NCBI GenBank assembly: GCA_020086605.1
Contig: JACBWW010000007.1
Coordinates: 26,411,208 to 26,475,207 of the forward strand
Reading direction: 5' to 3'
DNA length: 64,000 nucleotides
Origin: Lanius collurio
Lineage: Eukaryota; Chordata; Aves; Passeriformes; Laniidae
The notes under the pieces were generated by a model. The model was not told the origin of the DNA. It searched no databases and worked only from the letters and a program-made list of their open reading frames with translations. Position 1 is the first letter of the stretch. Each line of letters opens with the position of its first letter. Shown one piece after another: positions 37,379 to 49,475 of this stretch. The position numbers were made by a program, and so were the translations under genes.

Positions 37379-40300
37379 CAGAAAGATTAATTGTAAGTTT
37401 ATGTACATTTAAATATTATAAAAATGCATAAAGTTCATATTTATATTGTATTTTAGTTACAAAATTGTCAATATTTTTCTGAAGGTTATACATCTGAGTG
37501 CTCAACAACCCTTTGAAAATATGGCCAACTAGATGTGTAAAATCAGAAATTATAACCTATTATTATTTACACAGGCCTGAAACAATTTTTTTATTGTTTA
37601 AAATCTGACAAAAGCCCTTTGTTGCCTTAGAAAAACTCATATCCACATCAGTAAACTGTTGAGGCTGCTATTTTCCCTTGAGTGCATTGCTATGTGTTGT
37701 TAATTTTCAGAGAAAGCTGTTGATGGACTCAATACATGTGAGTGTATCATTATGTATGATGTACTCACAAGCCTTTGTAATTAAATTCCACTCTTTAGTA
37801 GAAATAAGATCAGATTTACCAGATGAGGCAGCAGAACCCTGTAGTCAGAATTCAAGGCTTTAAATAACACAACATTCTTTTCTGCAAATGTGTCTTAAAA
37901 AAGAATCTGCAGAAATTCCCCTAATGCAGATCATTTAGAACTGGTTGAACATTTCTTAAAAAAAAAAAAAATAGAAAGAAATATTTCTAACCAAACATAA
38001 TATAATTTGCAATTAACATTATTGATCCCCTTCCAAAACCTGTTTGGGGCTTGTTGCATATTCCTGTAGCTATTTAGAATAAAAATGAATGTGTGGAAGT
38101 ATTATTTGATAGTGTTGTCTATGCCAGAAATACAAAATGGGAGACATAAGCAAGTAAAATTTGAATTCTAACACCAGCATTTCTACAAAGCCTCTGCCTG
38201 TTTTCATAAAAGGTTTATGAATTTTGCATGGCCCATTTGCCATATGACCAATCTGAAATTATTTTTGACCCAGTTAACTGAAAACTTATCTGTCTTCAGC
38301 AAACCTCTATCTGGACCTTTGCATAGATATCAAAAGATGGATTAAACCCTAATTTAAGTCAGACACATTTGAAATGTTGGCCTTTCTGCCAATGTTTCAA
38401 TGCTGCTTCCTATAAAATGATGAGAATAAATTTAACCATTCCCACAGGAGTTTGGGAGTGTTCATCAGGATGTCCTTGTGAAACTGAAAAGCACTGGTCC
38501 AACAAACATCTTCATCAGAAGTGTTTATCTTTGCTGCTACTTAGCTCCAAAGAAATGAAATATTGATTGTCTTCCTAGATTGCTTTAACCCTTTCTACTT
38601 TCATTGCAGCAAGTGGTGTTCATGGAGCAGAAATTACTTAACCTCTCACTGGACATGGTCACATTACTACCAAGTGGGGATTTTTAACAAATTCTTAATG
38701 GTTGACGATTTTAAGCAAACTTTCAGTGTTTGGTTTGGTTTGGGTATTTTTTGTTTTAAAAGAAAAACTCTGAAAATAGCCCTATTCATTTTAGTGGGGA
38801 ACCTTTATCTTACGTACAAATGATGTGCCATGATCCCAGAGAGAAAACTGCAAGGGAAACTTACATTGATTATCAGTATGTAGGAAGACTATTGTTTAGG
38901 TCTTCCATAAATTTGGGGATGGAATAAGCTAGATCAGTTTGCTTATTCTGCTTCTAGCTTGAGATTTCTTCTCAGTGATTTATTCATAAAGGGCTTTATT
39001 AATGGGATGCTCAAGAACAACACATCTGCAGGCGGGGGAGCACCTTTGTGCATTGCTGAGCAAACCCAGCATCCCTTGAATGTGGTGATGTTTAGAAGCA
39101 CCTTTAAAGTTTCAAAAACATCCATTTCCTGCAGTTTAATGTCACCAAGAAAGAGCTCTTCATATCTGCAGAATGACAGTCTTGCTTTCATGCTTTCCTT
39201 TCCCTAGCTGTAATTGATATAATCTGAACTTTATATGATATTTATCTATTATTTTAAGAGTAGCTTCCATAAATAACTTACAATTAAACAAAATAACTAG
39301 GTCCTGAAAGAAAAATTTAATGCTTTGCATCTGATGAGGACTATTAATCTCTCCCAGTGAGGGCTGCAGACACACTGGACATCAGCAGCTAAGATGAAGC
39401 GCCAAGGCTGTAAAAACTAAGATAAATTACTGTTTTGCTTAAGTCCATCTGCTGTTTATGGCCCTAAGAGGGCCTTAGCTTCTGAGAGATAACATACACT
39501 GTATCCACCCACAACACTTTCACTTGGACTCATTTGCACACATTTTGAAGCAGCTGTGTTAGCACTCTGTTCCATGAATATTGTTTTAAAAAAATGGTTT
39601 GTAAATGCATCGCATCACTCATGTTTGTAATGGCATTTGTGCCCTTTGTGGTGCATAAAGACAACTTAATCATTCCAAATGCCATGTCACATCTTGGCTT
39701 CCCGCTGAGAAATCTGGCAGTGCTTGTAGGCTTGGCAATGTGACATTACAGGCACTTAAACAGCATCTGCGGCTCTTTCATTGGCTGGCTGAAGAGAGAG
39801 GGGGGAAGAGAAAGGCATTTTTAATGTATGGTTCAGTGTTTACACCTAAACTGGGACTAGGAATTTGGAGACCCAGCAAGAAGTGACAGAGAGTTACGTG
39901 CTGCAGAGATTCCCAACACAACACCCGCCCCACTCCTGCCTTGCATGAAAGGAATTGTGTGTTTTTCCCGATTACTTTGGCTGGTCAGTTTTGGAAGCCC
40001 AAGCAATAACTTAAAAAAGAGTGGCCTACATAGGCTTCCATTTGAGCCTTGGCATCCATTTGAGCCAATAACTTCATGCTGCTATGGTTGTTTGCCCAGG
40101 AGGAGCAAAATTGATGCACCTCCTTTCCTTTGGGAAGCTGAGTTCTAATCTCCTCTGCAGACTGTCAGTCACAGCTGTGGCCCCTGGGGCTGTGTGCAGC
40201 AGAGCAGTGCTGGACACTGTGGTTTGCCCATCTTCTGCCACCAAAATGCAATTGTAATTACAAGGGAAACAACCCAAATGTAGGTTTTCTTCATGTCCTC

Positions 40301-41960
40301 AAACCCAATTGTTATAATCACCAGGTGATTGTTTCCGATGCTTCCTCATCTCTGGCATATCCTCCTGGTCTTCAACCCTCAGCTACTGCATTTTTTTCTG
40401 AGATTACTTGATTCTGCCACTCTGAGAGCTGGATGGAGTGTGCTGTTCCCTGGGGTAAAACGTGGTTATCTTGGTGAATCCAATTTAGGCTCCCATTTGG
40501 TAATTTTGTTCTCTCTGGCTACAAGAAAAGTCGTAATTGGTGACTGAAGAGCTTCCTTAGAGCAAAACAGTGTTTAGGAGAATAGACAGAATTTTAAGAG
40601 AATCCCTTATTGATATAAAACAGCTCGTGCTCCTATCTGCTCACAAGGTAATTTGCAGTTTTCCATGTGGAGGCTTTGCAAGGATCGATTTCTGTTCTAC
40701 CTGCTTGTCTCAGCCAGAGTTTCCTGTTGTGCCCCACAGATGCAGGGGTCCTTTCAAGGTCCTTCCTACCCACCAGGATCCAGCTGACAAGGCAAACCCC
40801 AAATCAGGATAAACAAAACTAGTACATCACATTGGGCACAAGCTCTTCCAAGCTGTCAGCTTGCTTTGCTGGGTTTGTGGTCCCCACTCGTTGCTGCATC
40901 CCTGCCCTGGCTGCTGCCCTGCCTCTTCCCAGCCACAGCATCATCTCAGGATAGCAAAGCAGCAGCACAGCAGTTTGGGGGCTGCCAGCTTGGGACATCT
41001 CCCCTCCCTCACAGCCATCTGGAAATGGATGCTGCATGACTGGCTTTTCCTTGTGCTCTGTTCCTGCTCCACATGGAGGCATTTTATGTGTGACTGATGT
41101 ACTGTTATGAGGGGAAAAAATCACTTTATTTAGATATGTTGCTGTTTTATGCTTCACTACCTTACTCCTTTCAGTTTCTGTTAAAATGCCAATATGAAAT
41201 ACTATCATTCCAACTCAGGTGTATTTAAATTATAGCCACCATGACTCCTGGCCCTTTTTGCCTTTTTTTTTTTTAAGATGCAAAGTTATGTAAGAACCAC
41301 TTCAGAGCATTTAAATAAAGTTCAGAAATATAAATTTAAAATGCATAGCTAGGAAGCAACAAAGAGACAATGCAGAAGAAAAAGCAGAGACAAGACCTAA
41401 CTTTTAGCAGTATACCAAGTAAGGGGAATGGTAATCAGTTCTTGTATTCCAGCTGGAGTGTGACTCAGAGCATATTACAGCTATCCAGGATCCAGTATCT
41501 TTATACATAGACATAGAAAAGATTGAAACAGTCTTATATTTTCTCTCTATCAAGCCACATAGTGTTGGATATACATTAATAAGTTGCAAAGCCATCATTA
41601 TCTTGGTACTGACACAATGCTATTATTTGCTATTTGAAATACATAAAATAAAGAGTGATTATGTAATAATTAAACAAGGAAAATATGTGATCCTGGAAAT
41701 TAATTATATCCATCCTTTGATTGTCTCTCTTATCTATGCTGCACAGCATATTGGGATTACCATTCTACTAAAATTTAGTCAGGAGACTACATGCACAGTA
41801 TGAGATCCTCCAAGCTGAAACCCATTATAACAGATAGTAAATGTGTAATGAAACTCTTTGAGTTTCAGATATTCATCAGGCAAAATACAAATTGGATCTA
41901 TGAAGCAACTTTTCAAAAACCTTAAGTGCCCAACAATACAAGAGGAAACTTCTAAATATT
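37379..41960. other. Unique non-coding DNA, no gene seen
   Basis: No supported gene or interspersed repeat. The part 39575-39830 looks like possible regulatory DNA; see findings. A GC-richer patch at 40840-41060 opens frames on both strands without domains. Confidence 0.6.
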
Positions 41961-41977
41961 GGGGGGGTGGGAGGGGG
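41961..41977 (+). other. Putative G-quadruplex-forming G run
   Basis: GGGGGGGTGGGAGGGGG holds four or more G-triplets with loops of one base. It sits directly before the CR1 fragment. Confidence 0.6.
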
Positions 41978-41979
41978 AA

Positions 41980-42602
41980 AGTCAGTTTTCTGGAGAAACT
42001 AGCTGCTTGTGGCTTGGATGGATGCACTGTTCACTGGGTAAAAAACTGGCTAATGGTCAGGTCCAGGGAGTGGTGGTGACTGGAGTTGCATCCAGCTGGT
42101 GGCTGGTCACAGGTGGTGTTTCCCAGGGCTCTGTGTTGGGACCAGTCCTGTTTCAAACCTTTATCAATGATCTGGACAAGGGGACTGAGTGCACCCTCAG
42201 TCAGTGTGCAGCTGAGACCAAGCTGGGCAGAAGGGAGTGCTGATCTGCTGGACAGCAGGAAGGATCCACAGAGGGATCTGGACAGGCTGGATTGATTGCC
42301 AAGGCCAATTGCCCGAGATTCAACAAGGCCAAATGCTGGATCTTGCACTGCAGGCAATGCTCCAGACTTGGGGAATAGTGTCTGGAAATCTCCCCTGTGG
42401 AAAAGGACCTGGGGGTATTGTTTGAGAGTGGCTGAACATGAGCCAGCTGTGCCCAGGTGGCCAGGAAGGCCAATGTCACACTGGCCTGGATCAGCAATAG
42501 TGTGGCCAGCAGGACCAGGGTAGGGATTGTCCCCTGTACTCAGCACTGGTGAGGCCACACCTCAAATCCTGTGTCCAGTTCTGGGCCCATAACTACAAGA
42601 AA
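41980..42602 (+). mobile_element. CR1 LINE fragment with dead reverse transcriptase
   Basis: The translated segment around 42118-42230 carries the CR1 reverse-transcriptase signature [13 protein letters not shown] (usual GVPQGS.LGP), then [14 protein letters not shown] and an AETKLG ending. The catalytic ADD of the usual F/YADD box reads Ala-Ala-Glu at 42208-42216, and a stop follows at 42241-42243. Downstream the nucleotide sequence stays CR1-like (GGATCTGGACAGGCTGGAT, GAACATGAGCCAGC, GTGTGGCCAGCAGGACCAGG, CTGGTGAGGCCACACCTC) until CTACAAGAAA near 42602. The 5' end is truncated and the last ~250-300 bases of a CR1 tail are missing, replaced by the TTCC tract. An inactive pseudogene of a retrotransposon. 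Confidence 0.95.
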
Positions 42603-42616
42603 TCTTCCCTGTCCAC

Positions 42617-42704
42617 CTTCCTTCCTTCCTTCCTTCCTTCCTTCCTTCCTTCCTTCCTTCCTTCCTTCCTTCCTTCCTTCCTTCCTTCCTTCCTTCCTTC
42701 CTTC
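42617..42704. repeat. (TTCC)n microsatellite, ~22 units
   Basis: Uninterrupted CTTC/TTCC repeats, directly following the broken 3' part of the CR1 copy. Confidence 0.98.
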
Positions 42705-42790
42705 TTTTTCTCTTTTTCTGTTTTTCTCTTTTTCTCTTTCCCTTTCCTTTTTTCTCTTTCTCTTTCTCTCTTTCCTCCTCCTTTCTTTTT
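42705..42790. repeat. Polypyrimidine tract
   Basis: Almost pure C/T continuing from the TTCC repeats, mostly T4-5C and CTTT words. Together with the microsatellite it gives ~170 bases of homopyrimidine/homopurine DNA. Confidence 0.95.
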
Positions 42791-45700
42791 TAATAAGTCA
42801 TTCATATTTAGGGAAAAATTTTATTATTAGACTTTACATATAAGAAGGGGAATGAGCTGAATGAGAAAATTTCAACAGAACATGATACTCACATACATTT
42901 AAAAAAATTTTCATTGACAGGGCTTGTCAGTAGAATCCCAAAGATGTTGTTTTCCAACTTTAAAAAAAATCTGGTTTGGCAATTAATTTTGAGCAGTTGA
43001 ATTTGAGCAATCCCTTGCAGAAATACAGTTCTGCAAAGTTTGCTTTAAATAGGAGAATGGACTTCAAATGTAACAGATCTATAAATGCAGTTTTGTTACC
43101 CAAAAGATGAATAATGATCTTTTCTTTCGTTTATATGAGAAAGGAAAACAAAGAGATGTTGAGTTAAATTGTTGCATTGTTTGCTACAATTCTTTTTGAT
43201 TAATTGGATTACAAGGTTAAACTGTAATAATAACTGTAGAAGTGTTGGTAACTTGATAATAAATATTGATGTAAGTTTGATATAACAGAGTGATTTGTGT
43301 TGTCAATAATAATTTGATACTTTAATGTTTTAATCAATAAAATTAAGAAATTATTTGAAACCAATATGTAACACAGGTAAAATAAGGCTTAAAAGGTTGT
43401 TCATTGGCACTGTCCCTAAGGTGATATTTCTGGAGACAGCAGAAACATTCTGCTCTGCCAGACAGTGCTAAAGATAAACAAGGTGAAAAAGCAAGCAGGC
43501 AGAAGCTTTGGTGGAAGAAAATACAATTTGGTTTTGGTAATGAAATACTCACTTCTTTTTTTGACTCCTGCATTTCTAAGGCTGTAGGTGTTTGTAAGGA
43601 CGTCAGTGTGGTTAGTCAGAGATGATCCTACCACAGGTCACAGGTACTGTCCAGACTGCCTGACCTCAGGAGGAGCAAGACTCGAGCCTAGGACTTACCT
43701 TCCCCACCAGCAGCTTCTGTCACTTTCCAGCACTTTCAATCCTCTTTGAAGGCCCCCAGAGCCCTGAGCCATCCACAGCTTGTCACATTCAAGATTTATT
43801 TTCCAGATTCTTAATTCTGCAGAAAGGCCAAACTAGAACAGAACCAGTCCCTTCTGCACATTTCCATATGTGTACAGCTGAAAACAACAATATACTGAAC
43901 AAACCCATGTGGAGATACCAGAATTTTACACCTGCCTAAATGCATCTCACTAAAAATGCCTTGGGCTTTACTTACTGATCTCCTTAACAAAGCTCTTTTC
44001 AACACACTGTCAACTGAGATAAATCTGGCAAGAGCATGTGACAATTACTACTCTCAGGAGTACTTCTAAAGCCCAAGTGGTCCTGTGAGTTTGGAGTTAG
44101 ATGGTAAGAGGCAAATCTCAATTTGTTTTAATTGGGAAAAAACATCATTTTTACTATTATGCAACCTCAGATGTCTCTATCTCTTATTTGTATTTCCCAC
44201 TTAGAAGAGAACTGAGCACAATCATTCAAGTACAATAATTTTCCTGCAACAGAGTAATATTTTTGTAGTAAGTAACAACAAATGAGAATCTCTTTTGGAC
44301 ATAAACAAATAAGGCCAAAATACCACACAGAGTTAATTAAAAGAGTGGATTTCCATTTGGATGATGGTTGTAGTTAATGACATAGGTGCTTGCCAAGGGC
44401 CTAAAGATAACAGAACTTCTTGGCCTCAGATAATAGAACAGATCATTGCTCAGCTACAGAGAGCATACCTTTTTCACTCCCCATGATTTTATTGTATTGA
44501 ACAAGATTTCAAATGAGAAGATTTTTGTTTGTATGTTCTCCTATAACTCTGTGGTTCATTCTGTCTCTTACAAGAGAGCCTGGCCATTCAACCAGCTTCA
44601 TTTGAAGACCATACCTTTTCAGGAAAAGGATGACTTTCAAAGTCCAAAATTCCCTATCACTATCATTAGAGAAAATATCTTTTCTTACCTTTGTATTTTC
44701 CCTTTAATTTACTCTTTCAACCAATACTACTCATTCTCCAACCCAACTGGATCTACTGAGGGTTTCCACTTCTACTTCTCCTGTCCCCACTTTATTTTTC
44801 TGCCTTTTTCTTTCTCTCTTCTGTGATATTTCTTCCTTCTTATTTGCACAGGCGACATCTGCATATTCTACATACCTCTGAACCCAGGAGTTAAATTCTT
44901 GGGTCCAGAAGGATCCTACAACTGACTTTAAATGTCTAGGACTTGTCAGCAGTCCCTAGTGAGCATTGGGGTCCTGTAAGGATCTCAGTTCTTGACAAAG
45001 AGCCACCACAGAATGTGCTAAGTATGGTGTGAGTCTTGATTCCTTTCCTCCTAGCAGTTGCAAATGCTCTAGGTCTTGCTCATGGACACCTTCCTGAAGT
45101 GAGGTGCCTACCTAGGAAGGTCTGGCTCATTTTGTGCAGCTGCCTCTTGGTTAGAATTTGCAAACAAGAAGCACAAAAGTCGTTTAATTTCCTCTTCAGA
45201 TAGAGGGAATTTAAACAAAGATAAGTGATAACTGGTATTCAAGTTGCTAGTAAATGCTAATAAATTCTAAATCAGTAAAACCAGTTACAGAGAAGGAGTT
45301 AATAGAAAAAATACCTTGTGCCTTGCAGGGACAGGAGAAGAAAAAGAGCCTGGAGGCTGATAGAAACAGAGGAAAGGGAGAATAATGGTGACAGCTGGGA
45401 TGAAGAGGCAAGTAGTGCCTGGATCAAGTGAAGAGGTTGTCTGAATTAAATTTACTAGCTTTGTCTTGTCACTTTAAGCTATGATGTTGCTTTTCTGGGT
45501 TTTTGGGTGGATTTGTTTGAAGTTTTTTCCCTACGTGACTGCCTATTTTTTTGGGTGGGTTGTTTGAAGTTTTTTCCCTACTTGACTGCCTATTGCAATG
45601 AAAAACCAAGCAAATCAGATTGGTAATTGATACCCATGCATTTCGCTTGCAAGGAAAGAGATATACAGATACACCCAATAATATGAACCCTCCTGTGTCC

Positions 45701-46346
45701 CAGTCTTAGAAGACATGGTAATCTGTGGATCTCACTCTCTTTTGAGTTCCTCCCTCAGGCAGGGTGGTCATGGCCACAGCTGCCTGTGCATGGATTTGTT
45801 CAGGGCAAAGTCACACAGTGAGATGTGGGCAAACCGCTCGGTGCCATCAGTGTTCCTCAGCTGCAGTTTCAGGAGCTGTTGCATGGCTTGGTGCCATGTG
45901 AACACTCCCTGCAGCAATGCCCTTTGCACTCTGCTCTCTGCATCACAGCTGCTTCACTGATTTTTCACAGTGCTTTTCACTCCCTCTCTCCTTACAAATT
46001 TCATGACTGTGAGATATGATTTTAACTATAGCTTAGTGTCCTTTATACCTAGAGTTATTCAATACATTAGTCTGTTAAGATCTGCTGTTAAATGAGACTA
46101 TACACTGCATTTATAGATTACAGTTAGGCTAAATTCAATTTCTTCCCCTACCCAAGAGTGCAATGAATATTTTTGTTGCAGAGGGTGGAAATAACACTGG
46201 AATTCTCCCTCAAGTAACTAGTAGGTTCTCTCATCTGCATAAATGAATAAAAATCAGGACTTTCCCACAGAGCATCTCTCAGGACTTCTAGCTAGTGACT
46301 TATAGATTTCTATACCATTTCCTGCCCTCCAAATCTATCTTTCAGT
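42791..46346. other. Unique non-coding DNA, no gene seen
   Basis: AT-rich single-copy sequence. It holds a 47-bp tandem duplication at about 45500-45593. A 126-codon frame at 44446-44826 shows no family motif and ends in a pyrimidine-rich low-complexity part. Confidence 0.6.
45500..45593. repeat. ~47-bp tandem duplication
   Basis: Two adjacent units sharing TTTTTGGGTGG, TTGTTTGAAGTTTTTTCCCT and TGACTGCCTAT, with few differences. Confidence 0.9.
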
Positions 46347-46462
46347 CCGTCCATCCATCCATCCATCCATCCATCCATCCATCCATCCATCCATCCATCC
46401 ATCCATCCNTCGGTGTCCATCCATCCATCCATCCATCCATCCATCCATCCATCCATCCATCC
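46347..46462. repeat. (CATC)n microsatellite with N and interruption
   Basis: CCAT/CATC repeats run to 46408. A single N follows at 46409 with an irregular TCGGTGTC, and the same repeats resume to 46462. The N plus irregular bases suggest an assembly join or poor read quality inside the repeat. Confidence 0.97.
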
Positions 46463-49190
46463 CAAAAAACACATTTCCTAAATCTTTACTTCCCGTGAAT
46501 AATCTAAGGCTCATCCCAGGACACATATAGTGAATACTGCTTGAGTTACCACAAGGTCCTGAAGCTGCCTACTAAATTTGAACTCTTCACATAAAATACA
46601 CTATTTTTCTGTAGATGACATGAATGATAAATTAACCTAGAATTGAATTTTAGAGATGAGTAAAATTTAGGGGGACAATTGGTGATAGAGCCATTGAGTG
46701 CAAAAGCAGTGATAATTTGGGCCAGTCAGTTTAGAGATGGTTGTAAATGACCAAAAGGTCACCTCAGGTTTAGCCAGCTTTGCTGAAGGTCAAGCAGAAT
46801 TCAAGCAAACCCCTGCCTCATTTGCTAGACCCAGTACCTTTTCTCTGGGGATTGCACATGTCCAAGCAGGCCTGGTCTAGACCTTGGCTCCTGAAAAAAA
46901 GGGTTCTCAGCCTTTTGGCAATATCATGTATGTTGAAGTAGGGACCATTTCTTAAGTCTTAGCTTCTTTCATTTGGCATCAAAGTCCACCAAGATTCTGT
47001 TTGAAGGAAATTCTGGATATTTTTCTTTTCCAATTCAAATAGAATTTGAGCAATAACTAATTGAAAATTAAATTCCTGGTGATGAAGAAATGTTCAGCTC
47101 CAGAAGAATGAGCAGAAATTATCTGTGGCAGAAAAAGTCAGTGACATTTAGCCATTGTGGGCTGGCATGTGTGCATCTCAATTGAGCTGTTGATGGTTAT
47201 TTGGGGACAGGAACAAATCAAAGCTTTTCTGACTTGCAGTCATAGTGGTGTTAAAAACCTAAGCAGGGAAAGTAAAGCTGTGGTGTGTTTCTGGTGGGGC
47301 TGCATCACCAAGGCCTGGAGAGCTCCACTCTGTCAGTATGATCCTCTCCAAGCACTGCCTGCAAAAACACCTTCTTCCCATCCAAGAGGCTTCTCCACCT
47401 CTCAGTGAGAAGGTAGGGCCCACACTTAAGCAGGTCATCTAAGAAATACACAAGCTGATTAATTCCTAGGTGCTTGAGCTGTTCTGAAGGATGGAGAAAA
47501 TAAAGCAGGCCAAATTACCAAGAAGGAAAGAGAGCTTCCTAATACAAGCTTCTGAATTTTGTAGTCCCATGATAAGAAGATACCTTGTAGAACTATTTCC
47601 AGCTAAACTTTCTGGAAAAAAAGAAGAAAATTCCCCAAGAGAGGGAGAGCTTAATGTTGAAAAAAAAAGGTAATTGAGCAATTTCTGCATATTTTCTTCA
47701 GAATTTAGGTAGTCACAGCACCTTGTCAGGGACAAGTCCAGTGGAATAGGGTAGGAAAACAGAATTCATTTTCTGCTGTCAATAAAGTTGTTATTCAACT
47801 GCTCTCTCCAGAAACTCTCAGCCAAGAAGATAGCAGGCCTGCTTATTACAGAATGTATTTACAGCTTAACTACAATAATAAAATTCCCATAGCAAGACTT
47901 CAGTGGAAGTGCAGTTCTGCTTCAAATCCTGTGTGATATCAGACTCATGGGCAGAGTGGGCAGATTTGAGGCACTGTTCACTTTGTACATACCAGATCAT
48001 GTGCCAGGGCACACAAATTGGTGTACAGAAATGAACCTACATGGCTTCCACGCTGTTGCTATTTTCTGCTTTGGGAGACAAAACACTTAATGAAAAATTA
48101 CTTCATTTTATGATAACACATACATTAAAGAATAAAAAGTAATTTATATTCCATTTAATTTTTTTTCTCCTCTGCCCCTTATTTATCTACTGTGCATTCA
48201 TCTACTCCCTCCTACTAAAACTAGATTTAATTATGCTACTGTTAGTGGCTATAAAGTTAAATTCTAAGTGACTTTCATCACAGTCTATAGCTTATCATCT
48301 GAGGGAGGGAAGAAGGGACTCATCTTTTTTCACTAGGATGAATAAACTCATCTCCAGAAGATAAAAGTTGGCCCAGACCATATACCATCCCTTGAACCAA
48401 ATATAATGTATTTTCAAGTAGAGAAAATTTACTAAAAATTGAGCAGTCTGAAACTTTTCTCCCTGAGTAGCCTGATTGATTTCAGCAGGACCGAATCAGA
48501 CAGAGTCGGGGAGGTGTGACTCGAAAAAAAATGTATTTTTGCTAAGAGAAAGGACACAGGGACAATTTTAGTTATGCATGTTGGGCAATCAAATTGAGCA
48601 GGCACAAAAGGCATGCATCCCCCAGAGTACCAGCTGTCTGCACATAGATTTTATTATTCCCTTTCCTTTCTAATTCCTCACAGACTGAGATGAATAATTG
48701 CACTTTTATCATAGTGTATCAAATCCGTGTCCTTTCCTTGCCTTGTGTTTTGCCTTGCTGTACCTTGCATTTGCCTTTCCTCATCGAAATTCAGTATTAT
48801 GGTTAGTGTAAAATTGTTGTCCAAAAAGTTTTAACAGTGACTATATTGTTAAAATAATACCCCAGAGGTTCTGTTTGCTCTTTTCCAAGAGCTCCTCTAA
48901 AAAATTAAATTACCAGCAGAAGTCTGGTGTTTTGCTAACAGTCAAACATCTAAGTATTTTTCAGTTTCCAAAAATTGTGGTGTATTTTCCCCAGTTTGTC
49001 CGTTTTCAGAGTGTTTTATAAAGTCTCCATGGCCTGTGTGCAGCTGCTGTTCTTGTTATGTATTTCCAGTACCTTCAATGATTTTATGTCTCCCTCAAGC
49101 AATCCCAAAATTGAAAAAGATGGAGGCTTTGTGGGTGATGCTGACCCTGAAATTAGTAGATATTCCTTCATATTCTGCCCTACACTTTTG
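46463..49190. other. Unique non-coding DNA
   Basis: No supported gene or interspersed repeat recognised. Confidence 0.6.
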
Positions 49191-49475
49191 TGGAGGTGCC
49201 TTCCCCTGAAATCCCGGGGGGAGGGACCCTGCAGGGTACGGGTCTGTCCCTGTCCCTGCTCCCATGTCACGTGTGCCCCATACCTGTTCCTGGTTGGGTG
49301 GTTTGGGTGCCTGGGGCCCAGGAAGAGAGCAGGGTCCCATGACTGGGGGCTGCCTGGGAACTCCAGCCATGGGGCTGGAGGAATAAATCATCTCTGAACA
49401 TCTACAGAAATATCGCTTCATCTTTCCTTCCAAGTTCATTGCTGTTTTATACTTTTTGTAAGGATTCCTCATTAC
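49191..49475 (+). mobile_element. Probable LTR 3' portion (U3/R/U5), plus strand
   Basis: A sharply GC-rich stretch (CCCGGGGGGAGGGACCCTGC, GGGTGCCTGGGGCCCAGG) leads into GGCTGGAGGAATAAATC, with AATAAA at 49382-49387. A U5-like CATCTCTGAACATCTACAG and TCGCTTCATCTTTCCTTCC follow. This order of GC-rich U3, AATAAA and pyrimidine-rich U5 is typical of avian retroviral LTRs. Possible end ...ATTACAACA at about 49480. The left edge is unclear and no target duplication was found. Confidence 0.55.

Noticed and set aside
42031..42558. 175-codon minus-strand frame
   Set aside because: Antisense shadow of the CR1 fragment, whose sense strand carries the reverse-transcriptase motifs.
42549..42843. Ser/Leu/Phe-Pro repetitive frames
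   Set aside because: Translation of the TTCC microsatellite and polypyrimidine tract.
44446..44826. 126-codon frame
   Set aside because: Low-complexity Phe/Ser/Tyr-rich product of pyrimidine-rich DNA.
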